59,735 nucleotides of DNA from Shewanella metallivivens. GTDB taxonomy: Bacteria > Pseudomonadota > Gammaproteobacteria > Enterobacterales > Shewanellaceae. The position numbers were made by a program, and so were the translations under genes. The notes under the pieces are model-generated. The model worked only from the letters and a program-made list of their open reading frames with translations. It did no database searches and was not told where the DNA came from. This document shows, piece by piece, positions 1 to 8,155 of this stretch; the first letter of the stretch is position 1; each line of letters starts with the position of its first letter. The DNA lies in assembly GCF_028750675.1 (NCBI RefSeq), contig NZ_JAQQPZ010000008.1, forward strand, positions 1 through 59,735, read 5' to 3'.

Positions 1-806
1 GCCTGCATAGGTAATTGGCTGACACATAGGAGTTGCGCACTGAGGTTATCTTTACTGCCTAAGTCATAGGCTTTTTTTATCAATAACTGACAAAACTGCT
101 CGCATAGATTGTCTGATAATTGAGGATGTTGTTGACAAAAAACGGCTAATTTTTGTTGTAATTCAAATTCGGTAAATTGATCGTGTATGCCATCTGTCGT
201 TAATAAATACAGATCATCTTGCTCTACACCCAATGCTTTGTAATCAACATCAAGTTTAACGTCCATCCCTAATGCACGGGTGAGATATTGATGTGATGCG
301 TTTACTTTGGTGCTATGGTCTTGGGTTAATTGGCTTATCTCTCCGCATCGAAAACGATAAATACGTGAGTCACCTACATGCAGCATATGCACAGTGCATG
401 ACTTAAAGACTAATGCACTAAAGGTACACACAAAGCCTCGCCGTGCATCTCGATAATCTTGCCCTAAGCCATAAAGCCAACGGTTTAATGCGGTTAATAC
501 TTTGGCGCTTGAGGTTTGTACGCTCCAGGTATCAGGGGTGGAGTAATAATCCGCTAAAAAATTACTCACGCTAATAGCTGAAGCTTGTGCGCCTCCCTCT
601 GCGGTGCTCACACCGTCGCTGATAACACTCACAATCCCTTTGGTCATTAGAGACACGCCATTGGGTATACGGATCCCTATTGCATCTTCATTTTGCGATT
701 TACGACCTTTTTCAGATGCTTGCCCCACCAACACATCTAATCGAGAGGCGAAGGGCAAGCTATCTTGTTCTACTAGGCTTGCTTGTGTATCTATTGGGGC
801 AGGCAT
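1..806 (-). CDS. PP2C-family serine/threonine phosphatase (partial, 3' end outside window)
   Basis: I read this frame directly from the minus strand; it is open from ATG at 806 to the window edge, about 268 codons. It shows PP2C metal-site motifs in order: a G-R-x-x-NEDA element near residue 33, DGVSTAEGG near residue 64, HVGDSRIYRF near residue 147, TTDGIHD near residue 200 and GSKDNLSAQ close to the edge. These fit a Mn/Mg-dependent protein phosphatase (PPM/Stp). It begins 25 nt after narK on the same strand, so it is probably the last gene seen of the nitrate operon. In related bacteria such a gene can continue into a C-terminal Ser/Thr kinase domain; the cut prevents checking that here. 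Substrate unknown. Confidence 0.85.
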   Translation of the reverse strand, partial: MPAPIDTQASLVEQDSLPFASRLDVLVGQASEKGRKSQNEDAIGIRIPNGVSLMTKGIVSVISDGVSTAEGGAQASAISVSNFLADYYSTPDTWSVQTSSAKVLTALNRWLYGLGQDYRDARRGFVCTFSALVFKSCTVHMLHVGDSRIYRFRCGEISQLTQDHSTKVNASHQYLTRALGMDVKLDVDYKALGVEQDDLYLLTTDGIHDQFTEFELQQKLAVFCQQHPQLSDNLCEQFCQLLIKKAYDLGSKDNLSAQLLCVSQLPMQ

Positions 807-831
807 AAGGTTCCTACGGTTTTGTGAGTCA

Positions 832-2298
832 CTAACTCACGCTGATTAAGGTAACTTCACCGTCTTCATTTACTTCAGCGATATGACCTTTAGGCTCATT
901 CATAAAGAATAAGGTAATAAAACCAAATACGGCGCTCACGGCAATGACATAAAAGAACGTTTGCGTCGACACCATAGAATATACTGTTAAAAAGAAGACT
1001 GCACCGACATTACCGTAAGCACCTGTCATACCCGCTATTTGGCCCGTTAAACGTCGCTTAATCAAGGGGACTGCCGCAAATACCGCGCCCTCGCCACCTT
1101 GAACAAAGAAAGAACAGGCCATCACCACAATCACTGCAAGGGGGAGTGACCAACTTGAGTCTATTTGGGCTACCGATAAATACCCAATGGCTAAGCCAGC
1201 AGTTAAAATCAATAGTGTGGTTTTACGACCAAACTTATCACTTAACCAACCGCCGCCTGGGCGAGACATCAGGTTCATAAAGGCATAACTTGACGCCACC
1301 ATACCTGCTTGCGCCATACCTAATGCAAAGGTTTCGGCGAAAAATAATGGCAACATAGACACTACCGCCAACTCTGAACCAAATGTGGTGAAATACAATA
1401 CATTTAGTACCGCCACTTGTTTAAACTCGTAGCGCTCAAACGCTGGCACTTCGACAGAAAAGAGATGCTTATTAACTTGATATGTTTGATAAAAATCGAT
1501 TAAAAACACAAAAACTAAACCCGCATAAATCAAGTTTGTGACATCTTGGGTAAACATGCTGACACCCGCTGGCGACAGCTTCCATCCCAGTAGCGCTAGG
1601 GTAGCGTACATGGGCACTTTCATCACAATCAATAACACTAAATCACTTTTGCTAGTCACCTCTAACCCGCCAGCTTTTTTAGGCTTAAAGTAGGTTGAAC
1701 CTTTTGGTGTATCGGTAACATTAAAATAATACACAAACGCAAACAGTAAACTCATTAAACCAGTTAAACCAATGGCATAACGCCAACCATCAGCACCACC
1801 AAAAGCTAATGCGATTGCCGGTAACGAAAAAGCGGCAGCAGCTGAACCAAAGTTACCCCAACCACCATAAATGCCCTCTGCCGTGCCTAGTTCTTTGGCA
1901 GGAAACCATTCACTGACCATACGTATACCAATCACAAAACCAGCACCAATAAAGCCAATCAAAAAACGCGCGAATGCGAGCTGTTCAAAGCTGTCAGCAA
2001 CCGCAAACATAAAGCACGGTATTGAACAAATCGCCAGCAGCGCAGAATACGTAATACGTGGACCATATTTATCAGTCACCATGCCGATAATAATCCGAGC
2101 AGGAATGGTTAGCGCCACGTTGAGAATCAATAAGGTTTTAATTTGTGCTGTGGTCAGGCCTAAACTGTCGGCAATCACACTCACTAACGGGGCGGCGTTA
2201 AACCACACAACGAAGGTGATAAAAAAAGCCATCCAGCTTAAATGCATAACTTTCATTTTGCCGCTAAAAGAAAACAGCTTAAATTTTTCAGCACTCAT
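832..2298 (-). CDS. narK: Nitrate/nitrite MFS transporter NarK/NasA-type
   Basis: A 488-residue major facilitator protein with about 12 hydrophobic segments. Both nitrate-signature elements of the NNP family are visible: GWGNFGSA around residues 146-153 in TM5 and GAYGNVGA around residues 426-433 in TM11. The loop DKYGPR near residues 76-81 is the usual MFS motif between TM2 and TM3. It should import nitrate (possibly exchanging nitrite) across the inner membrane for the NasA/NirBD enzymes encoded just upstream in the same operon. It begins 11 nt after nirD, with AGGAATATCACT before the ATG. Transport type (symport or antiport) cannot be told from sequence alone. Confidence 0.93.
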   Translation of the reverse strand: MSAEKFKLFSFSGKMKVMHLSWMAFFITFVVWFNAAPLVSVIADSLGLTTAQIKTLLILNVALTIPARIIIGMVTDKYGPRITYSALLAICSIPCFMFAVADSFEQLAFARFLIGFIGAGFVIGIRMVSEWFPAKELGTAEGIYGGWGNFGSAAAAFSLPAIALAFGGADGWRYAIGLTGLMSLLFAFVYYFNVTDTPKGSTYFKPKKAGGLEVTSKSDLVLLIVMKVPMYATLALLGWKLSPAGVSMFTQDVTNLIYAGLVFVFLIDFYQTYQVNKHLFSVEVPAFERYEFKQVAVLNVLYFTTFGSELAVVSMLPLFFAETFALGMAQAGMVASSYAFMNLMSRPGGGWLSDKFGRKTTLLILTAGLAIGYLSVAQIDSSWSLPLAVIVVMACSFFVQGGEGAVFAAVPLIKRRLTGQIAGMTGAYGNVGAVFFLTVYSMVSTQTFFYVIAVSAVFGFITLFFMNEPKGHIAEVNEDGEVTLISVS

Positions 2299-2309
2299 AG
2301 TGATATTCC

Positions 2310-2636
2310 TTATACCTTAGCTAATACAAGGACTTGGCCTTGTTCAGTTTTAATATCAAATGGACTGGCTATTAATGATGAATCTTCAATACACACGCCC
2401 GTTGTTAATCGATAATGTTGTTTATACAAAGGCGAAGCGACACAGAGATCACCGTCCATTTCACAAATTAATCCGCGAGCCAATAAGCTCACACCTGTCG
2501 CGGGGTCGACATTATCGATAGCATACAAACCATCTTTACCTAAGTTAAAAATAGCGACGGCCTTTCCGGCAACCCAGGCTGCAACACCAGTGCCTATCGG
2601 TAAGTTTGTTTCTTCACATACATTTATCCAACTCAT
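2310..2636 (-). CDS. nirD: Nitrite reductase (NADH) small subunit NirD
   Basis: A 108-residue Rieske-fold protein, the small subunit of cytoplasmic assimilatory NADH-nitrite reductase. The positions that hold cluster ligands in true Rieske proteins are NVDP and SPLYKQHY here, so no [2Fe-2S] ligands are present, as is normal for NirD. Its start overlaps the end of nirB by 4 bp (ATGA), a sign of translational coupling and of a stoichiometric complex. Length is normal for the family. Confidence 0.95.
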   Translation of the reverse strand: MSWINVCEETNLPIGTGVAAWVAGKAVAIFNLGKDGLYAIDNVDPATGVSLLARGLICEMDGDLCVASPLYKQHYRLTTGVCIEDSSLIASPFDIKTEQGQVLVLAKV

Positions 2637-5233
2637 GCTACTACCTCATCTGCAGTTGTTTGTTGCTCAGTGATATCTTTAATCGCAATCGTTCCCGCCC
2701 CTGCATCTTTAATGTTCGGGAAGCGTTGTTCACGCACACGCTGATATACGCTGGCATCAGACATTGGTGCCTCATTTGGATTCACAAATTCATTAAACCT
2801 TGCTAGAAATGCGGGTTGTTCAAGGCTGGTTTTCCACTCACATTGATAGGTGGCCACAATGTGGTTCATTTGCTGCTCTAGAGCAGCATTAATGCCAAGT
2901 GCATCATCAATTACGACAGATTTTAAGTATGCTAAACCACCGTCTAACGACTCCATCCAGGTTGAAGTCCGCTGTAGCTTATCTGCCGTTTTAACGTAAA
3001 ACATTAAAATGCGATCGATGTATTGATATAACTCTTCTGTCGATAGGTCGGTGGCAAATAAGTCGCCATGACGAGGTCGCATGCCGCCATTACCGGCAAC
3101 ATATAAGTTCCAGCCTTTATCCGTTGCGATGATGCCGATGTCTTTACTTTGCGCTTCGGCACACTCACGGGTACAGCCAGAAACAGCAAATTTTAATTTA
3201 TGCGGACTGCGTAACCCTTTGTAGCGGTTTTCTAAATCGATGGCAAAACCCACAGAGTCTTGTACCCCATATCGGCACCAGGTACTGCCCACACAAGACT
3301 TAACCGTGCGTAAAGATTTGCCATAAGCATGACCTGTCTCAAAACCAGCATCGATGAGTTTTTGCCAAATCTCAGGTAGCTGCGACAACGTAGCGCCAAA
3401 CATATCAATACGTTGCCCACCAGTAATCTTGGTATAAAGGTCATATTCTTGGGCGATTTGGCCCATAGCAATCAATTTAGCAGGCGTAATTTCGCCGCCT
3501 GCGACACGAGGCACAATCGAGTAAGTACCGTCTTTTTGAATATTGCCTAAGTACGCGTCATTGGTGTCTTGCAATTGCACATGACCACTGTCTTGATTAA
3601 GTACATATTGGTTTTTTAAGCTAGCAAAAATGGAGGCCGCTGCTGGTTTGCAGATATCACAACCATAATGAAGACCATTTGCAGACGGTTTACCATGCTG
3701 AGTAATTAAGGTTGTAAAGTCACTAATGCCTTCCACTTGGCATAGGTGGTACAAAGCTTGTCTGTCATGGTCAAAATGCGCACAAATACCTGCATTAAAA
3801 TCGACGCCTTCTGCTTGCAAAGTCTGATCAATAATTTTTTGCACTACAGGGGCACAACCACCACAACCTGAAGCCGCACGAGTACAGGACTTAATCTCAG
3901 CCATTTTATGGCTACCCGCTTTAACCGCATCAACAATGTCGCCTTTAGTCACTTGGTGACAAGAACACACAATAGAAGTGTCTTTTAAATCGGCTTCGTT
4001 TTCAGCACCGGCAAGCAATAATTCAACTGCCGAGCCTGTAATTTCATCCTGAGATAAATACAAATCAAGTAGGCGACTGTAATCGCTGTTGTCGCCAATC
4101 AACACAGCCCCTTTTAGTAACGTGCCACTTTCATCTAGCCAAAGTTTTTTGTAAATGCCAGTCTGATTATCTGACAATTCAACAAATTGGGCGTTATCAA
4201 AACCCCGACTTGCGCCAATTGCGGCCACATCAACACCCAGTAGCTTTAATTTGGTGCTCATATCTGCACCAGTAAATGTTTGGGCTTTGGTATCAGTCAC
4301 GCTTGATGCAATGTGAGACGCCGCAACTCGAGCCATTTGATAACCCGGCGCCACTAAACCAAAGATTTTTTGTTGCCATAACGCACATTCACCAATGGCA
4401 TACACATCGGGTGCAGAGGTTAAACACCAATTATCAATTTCAATCCCTCCCCGTTCTCCAATGTTGATATTTGAGACTCTTGCAAGCTGATCTTGTGGGC
4501 GAATACCAGCAGAAAAAACAATCATGTCAGTTTCAAGAAAAGACTCATCATTAAAGGTCATGCGGTGCAGTGCGGATTCGCCATCAATAATGGCGGTCGT
4601 CGCTTTAGAAGTATGAACACTCACCCCCAGCTGTTCGATTTTACTGCACAATAATTCACCCGCTTTATCATTTAGCTGAACGGGCATCAATTGTGGAGCA
4701 AACTCAACAACGTGCGTTTTAACACCCAGTTGTTTCATCGCATTGGCGGCCTCAAGCCCCAACAAACCACCGCCCACAACGACACCAACCTTACTGTTTG
4801 CTGCTGCGGCTTGAATGGCTTGTAAATCTTCAATAGTACGATAAACTAAACATTGGTCACGATCGTTGCCGTTAATCGGTGGTACAAAAGGAAATGACCC
4901 CGTTGCCAACACTAATTGCTCGTATACGTAGTGTTGCCCTTCTGCATTCGTGATAGTTTTAGTTGCCGTATCAATCGCGGTGATCATCGTATTTAAATGC
5001 AGAGTAATCCCCCAATCTTGATAATCTTTCGCGCTGGTTAGCATTAACGGATCGGCACTGCCAGTCTCAAAATATTTAGATAACTGCACCCGGTCATATG
5101 CAGGACGAGGCTCTTCACCAAACACATGTACATCAAATATTTTATTAAGCCCTAAACTGCACACCTGCTCAATAAAGTGATGACCTACCATGCCATTACC
5201 AACAACCATTAACTTGGGTTTTGAGACTGCCAT
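2633..5233 (-). CDS. nirB: Nitrite reductase (NADH) large subunit NirB
   Basis: About 866 residues. Reduces nitrite to ammonium with NADH, FAD, [2Fe-2S], [4Fe-4S] and siroheme. Visible parts: an N-terminal FAD/NAD(P) reductase domain (VGNGMVG near the start, GGGLLGLEAA near residue 160), a BFD-like [2Fe-2S] domain with CSCH and C-x2-C pairs near residues 420-460, and a C-terminal siroheme/[4Fe-4S] site with C-x5-C (SCVGSTWC) and C-x3-C (SGCTREC). An in-frame GTG lies 15 bases upstream, but I chose the ATG at 5233 because AAGGAG sits 6 nt before it and inside the longer version. It is preceded by a leader containing a strong terminator hairpin, which makes expression conditional. Confidence 0.95.
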   Translation of the reverse strand: MAVSKPKLMVVGNGMVGHHFIEQVCSLGLNKIFDVHVFGEEPRPAYDRVQLSKYFETGSADPLMLTSAKDYQDWGITLHLNTMITAIDTATKTITNAEGQHYVYEQLVLATGSFPFVPPINGNDRDQCLVYRTIEDLQAIQAAAANSKVGVVVGGGLLGLEAANAMKQLGVKTHVVEFAPQLMPVQLNDKAGELLCSKIEQLGVSVHTSKATTAIIDGESALHRMTFNDESFLETDMIVFSAGIRPQDQLARVSNINIGERGGIEIDNWCLTSAPDVYAIGECALWQQKIFGLVAPGYQMARVAASHIASSVTDTKAQTFTGADMSTKLKLLGVDVAAIGASRGFDNAQFVELSDNQTGIYKKLWLDESGTLLKGAVLIGDNSDYSRLLDLYLSQDEITGSAVELLLAGAENEADLKDTSIVCSCHQVTKGDIVDAVKAGSHKMAEIKSCTRAASGCGGCAPVVQKIIDQTLQAEGVDFNAGICAHFDHDRQALYHLCQVEGISDFTTLITQHGKPSANGLHYGCDICKPAAASIFASLKNQYVLNQDSGHVQLQDTNDAYLGNIQKDGTYSIVPRVAGGEITPAKLIAMGQIAQEYDLYTKITGGQRIDMFGATLSQLPEIWQKLIDAGFETGHAYGKSLRTVKSCVGSTWCRYGVQDSVGFAIDLENRYKGLRSPHKLKFAVSGCTRECAEAQSKDIGIIATDKGWNLYVAGNGGMRPRHGDLFATDLSTEELYQYIDRILMFYVKTADKLQRTSTWMESLDGGLAYLKSVVIDDALGINAALEQQMNHIVATYQCEWKTSLEQPAFLARFNEFVNPNEAPMSDASVYQRVREQRFPNIKDAGAGTIAIKDITEQQTTADEVVA

Positions 5234-5382
5234 ATCTAACTCCTTCACGCCTTATCCTGTAAAAAAACAAAAGGCGCCAACTCTACTTAAAGAGTTGGCG
5301 CCTTTGCCAGTTACAATCCGAATGTAAAATTACACTGCTTAAGAATATGAGGTTGTTAACCTTCATCCTTAATCAATATCTT
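5234..5382 (-). promoter_or_regulatory. nirB leader RNA, probable ANTAR-controlled terminator/antiterminator
   Basis: About 150 nt between a sigma-54-like promoter and nirB. Read on the minus strand it holds a first stem-loop at 5349-5364 (AGGTT/AACCT arms), a second at 5311-5327 (TTACA/TGTAA arms around TTCGGAT) and then the terminator at 5261-5305. Two hairpins followed by a terminator is the layout of leaders bound by ANTAR proteins of the NasR/NasT type, and an ANTAR gene lies directly upstream. The loops do not clearly match the published hexaloop pattern (A at 1, G at 4), so the ANTAR assignment rests on context. Confidence 0.6.
5261..5305 (-). terminator. Intrinsic terminator inside the nirB leader
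   Basis: A perfect 15-bp stem (AAAGGCGCCAACTCT and its complement, 5270-5305) with a 6-nt loop, followed on the minus strand by TG and an eight-T run. It ends about 28 nt before the nirB start codon and downstream of nasT. It must therefore be bypassed for nirB-nirD-narK to be transcribed. Confidence 0.9.
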
Positions 5383-5392
5383 AATAAGCTGC

Positions 5393-5408
5393 TGCAGGCT
5401 CCATGCCA
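5393..5408 (-). promoter_or_regulatory. Candidate sigma-54 promoter of nirB
   Basis: Minus strand TGGCAT-GGAGC-CTGCA has the invariant GG and GC exactly 10 bases apart and differs from TGGCAC-N5-TTGCA at two positions. Predicted start is near 5382, which would give a leader of about 150 nt containing the terminator. No clear GCAC-N7-GTGC NtrC site was found just upstream in the nasT 3' end. Confidence 0.6.
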
Positions 5409-5452
5409 ACAACAGACAAAACATAACAACCTGATTTATATGCAAAAATAAC

Positions 5453-6154
5453 TCAACAACCTTTACGTTGTATGTCCGACATGTCCGCATTAGTTGCGGC
5501 CGCACTATAATGAGGCGCACCACTTTTACTCACTGCTGGATTATCTTGTTTTGCTTGGGTTGTTGATGCTGTACTACGACTCACAACAGCAATAATTTGC
5601 GCAGACATTTGTGCCAATGTGACACCTTTTTGCATTGCTTGTTGTTGAATAATTTGATGTGCTTTTGTTTCATCAAAACCTTGTTGCATTACAATTAACT
5701 TTGCTTGGCTGAGTAATTTTATACCACGAATTTCTTCATCTAACTTTTTGAACTCAGCTATCGTTTTGTTTGCCGCACTGAAACGGGCTTGCGCTAAACT
5801 CACCACACTGGTTAACCGATTAACCGTTAACATTTCAGGTATAAATGTGATGCGGCCACAGTCCAGTAAATGAGTCAGTTCAGTTTGTTGCCATGTTTTA
5901 GCGTTAACAATAATCACTAAGGGCTTGTTGGCCAAAATACGTTGGATCAGTCCCAGAATATGATTTTGTAAAGAATCAGTTAGCACCAATAAAGTATCAA
6001 AATCTTGTTGTTGCAAGCGCTGCTCTATTTTGGTTGCTGAAGTTAATACTGTGACAGGGCCAAATGCACTTAAACAAGCTTGATATTGCGCTATGTCGCA
6101 ATCAACAACCGGCACTGCCGAAAAGCCAGTATCGCAAAAAATTAAACTGCGCAT
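5453..6154 (-). CDS. nasT: ANTAR-domain antitermination regulator, NasT-like
   Basis: About 233 residues. The N-terminal part resembles a degenerate receiver domain. The C-terminal part, roughly residues 140-195, has the ANTAR pattern of three helices (IKLLSQAKLIVMQQG, then DETKAHQIIQQQAM and MSAQIIAV). ANTAR proteins bind leader RNA and prevent termination. This gene stands directly upstream of the nirB leader terminator, which makes that leader its likely target. The start was set at the ATG at 6154 with AAGGAG 5 nt before it; a GTG lies two codons earlier. It overlaps the end of the TrpD2-like gene by 13 bp. A partner nitrate sensor (NasS) is not in the window. Confidence 0.85.
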   Translation of the reverse strand: MRSLIFCDTGFSAVPVVDCDIAQYQACLSAFGPVTVLTSATKIEQRLQQQDFDTLLVLTDSLQNHILGLIQRILANKPLVIIVNAKTWQQTELTHLLDCGRITFIPEMLTVNRLTSVVSLAQARFSAANKTIAEFKKLDEEIRGIKLLSQAKLIVMQQGFDETKAHQIIQQQAMQKGVTLAQMSAQIIAVVSRSTASTTQAKQDNPAVSKSGAPHYSAAATNADMSDIQRKGC

Positions 6155-7305
6155 AACCACTCCTTATTAACCATTAAATCAGCCTTGTCCGTGACGAGCA
6201 ATCGCGCAGACCAATGTTGTAAGCTCAATTTTTCTAATTGTTCCACAGTCAAATTAGATCCGTAATCTTCTGATTTGTAATGTAATAAAAACAAAATAGC
6301 CATCAAAGTCGCCTGTACGCTGCTTAGCGCTTGTTCAATCATCGAACATGACATCAATGCCTTTATCGCGTTACTGTCAAAAGGCGTCACTTCGCGCCAC
6401 AGCAGTGCAAGAGCTTGCTCCGATAACTCTGCTTGCCCGACCTTTGCACCAGAAAAAGCCGTTAATAATGTGGGGATATCGACTGTTGTCATCGCGATAT
6501 GACTCTGCAGCCCATTAACGATACTGATTGAGGTTTCTACGCGTGGATTCAGCTCTGTTTCGCCTTGCAAGCCTTTAAAAACGGCCACAACACCTGGTTG
6601 ATAACTGTGTTGCTCAAATAGTATTTGGCTCACACCTTGATGAATTTTATCGATGCCTGGGTGAAAGTAACTGCGTAAACTCAGTGGCGCATTGGCAGGG
6701 TTAATACAACGCATAGCGGTTTGAATTAAACTGCGTAATCCAAGCTCTTGATGTAATTGACGACAGGCATCGAGCACTGGCGTTAAATCACCCGCTCTGA
6801 CATACACTATGCCTGAACGGTCTAACTCAGATTTAGCGGTTAATGGATCTTTACAACGAACAATATCAAGTGAATCAATGCATGACTCAACATGACGGCG
6901 ATGCGGTAACGCTTGGCTATCTCCGTGCAGTAATACTCGCACACCATTATTAGCCAGTAATTTTGCCACCAGTAATAACCAAGGTAACTGCTCACGTTTA
7001 CCGGCATAGACTGGCCAGTCTATTTCAACGCTTAATTGGCTCCAACCTGTGTCTATGCAGTGACGTAACCCAGCGACCACGCCTGCAACTTCTGCTACGG
7101 TTTCGCCACGCACCCGCATTAACATCATCGCACTGGCCATTTGCACTGGTGTTACTTTTGCTTGCGCAAAGCCTTGTATCAGCAAGCTTGCTTCAGCAAA
7201 GCTTAAACTGCGCGAACCTTTTTCGCCTTTGCCTAAGGCTTTGATCAATAATCTAAAGTCAAATTCGGCAACTGAGGTTAACGATAACTCACCAATGTTA
7301 GGCAT
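6142..7305 (-). CDS. TrpD2/YbiB-like protein of the glycosyltransferase family 3 fold
   Basis: About 387 residues. The N-terminal region (KALGKGEKGSRSLSFAEA, then a helical segment) resembles the helical domain of anthranilate phosphoribosyltransferase relatives, and the whole best fits the YbiB/TrpD2 group, whose known member binds nucleic acid rather than making tryptophan. Several upstream starts exist. I chose the ATG at 7305 because GAGG lies 6 nt before it; this gives an 8-bp overlap with cobA. It sits between cobA and nasT in a tight operon, so a role connected with nitrate assimilation is plausible but its biochemical job there is unknown. Confidence 0.72.
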   Translation of the reverse strand: MPNIGELSLTSVAEFDFRLLIKALGKGEKGSRSLSFAEASLLIQGFAQAKVTPVQMASAMMLMRVRGETVAEVAGVVAGLRHCIDTGWSQLSVEIDWPVYAGKREQLPWLLLVAKLLANNGVRVLLHGDSQALPHRRHVESCIDSLDIVRCKDPLTAKSELDRSGIVYVRAGDLTPVLDACRQLHQELGLRSLIQTAMRCINPANAPLSLRSYFHPGIDKIHQGVSQILFEQHSYQPGVVAVFKGLQGETELNPRVETSISIVNGLQSHIAMTTVDIPTLLTAFSGAKVGQAELSEQALALLWREVTPFDSNAIKALMSCSMIEQALSSVQATLMAILFLLHYKSEDYGSNLTVEQLEKLSLQHWSARLLVTDKADLMVNKEWLCAV

Positions 7306-8155
7306 ATATGGCCTCATACTGAGTTGAGTCATCAATATTAGCCAATAATGTGGCTAATTGTTGTCCGACGCTGACAACCTCACCAATAATAATCAATGTT
7401 GGCCCCGCATCGTATATCGACATCGCAGCTTGAGCCATTGTCGATACCGTTGCATACGTGACGATTTGATTCGTGCGGCCGCCATTAGTCACGAATGCCA
7501 CCGGCAGCAAGCCCTGACAATTTGCTTCGAGCAATCCCGTTGCGATGCGATTAGCCTGTTCTTTACCCATATAAAACACTAACGTCGATTGCGCGGCTAA
7601 CAATGCATGCCATTGAGTCGCAATAGCTGCGTTGTTGTCATCCCTCATTTTTGTGCCAGTAATTAAAGTGACGCTGCGTGCCATGCCACGAAATGTCAGC
7701 GGGATCCCAGTGCTCGATGCGCTCCCAAGTGCCGCTGTTACACCAGCAATAAATTGCGATCGTACATTGTGCTCGGCTAAATACAGCGCCTCTTCAGAAC
7801 CACGGCCAAAAATATGTGGGTCACCACCTTTTAAACGCACCACTTTACGGCCTTGTTTAGCAAGCTTAAGTAATAACGCATTAATGTCTTCTTGTTTAAT
7901 GCTCGGTTGGCCGCAACGTTTACCAACAAAATGGCGCTGACAGTGGGTACTGACTAAGGTCAAAATGTCACTACTGACAAGACTGTCAAACACAAGAGCG
8001 TCAGCCTGAGCCACAATACGAGCAGCTTTAATGGTCATTAAATCGAGCTGACCACACCCTGCGCCAACAATGGCAACTTCCCCAGCCTCTAACGCAGTAA
8101 CAGAATCGCCGCCAATAGGCTCAACACTTTGGATTAATCTATCAACAGTATTCAT
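7298..8155 (-). CDS. cobA: Uroporphyrinogen-III C-methyltransferase (SUMT)
   Basis: 285 residues. Methylates uroporphyrinogen III at C2 and C7 with SAM to give precorrin-2, the first step to siroheme. Family signatures: a glycine-rich VGAGCGQLDLMT near residue 30, a GKRCG segment near residue 77 and VRLKGGDPHIFGRG near residue 105. Siroheme is the cofactor of NirB four genes downstream, which explains its presence. Its ATG shares a base with the nasA stop codon (TAATG), so translation is likely coupled. No oxidase/chelatase (CysG N-terminal) domain is fused. Confidence 0.93.
   Translation of the reverse strand: MNTVDRLIQSVEPIGGDSVTALEAGEVAIVGAGCGQLDLMTIKAARIVAQADALVFDSLVSSDILTLVSTHCQRHFVGKRCGQPSIKQEDINALLLKLAKQGRKVVRLKGGDPHIFGRGSEEALYLAEHNVRSQFIAGVTAALGSASSTGIPLTFRGMARSVTLITGTKMRDDNNAAIATQWHALLAAQSTLVFYMGKEQANRIATGLLEANCQGLLPVAFVTNGGRTNQIVTYATVSTMAQAAMSIYDAGPTLIIIGEVVSVGQQLATLLANIDDSTQYEAIYA

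Noticed and set aside
1871..2320. A 149-codon plus-strand frame inside narK
   Set aside because: Complementary to an intact transporter gene with clear motifs; its composition is that of a shadow frame.
5453..5560. NtrC sites above the nirB sigma-54-like promoter
   Set aside because: GCAC/GTGC-like halves occur near 5500-5520 but are spaced by 9, not 7, bases and do not form a proper dyad.
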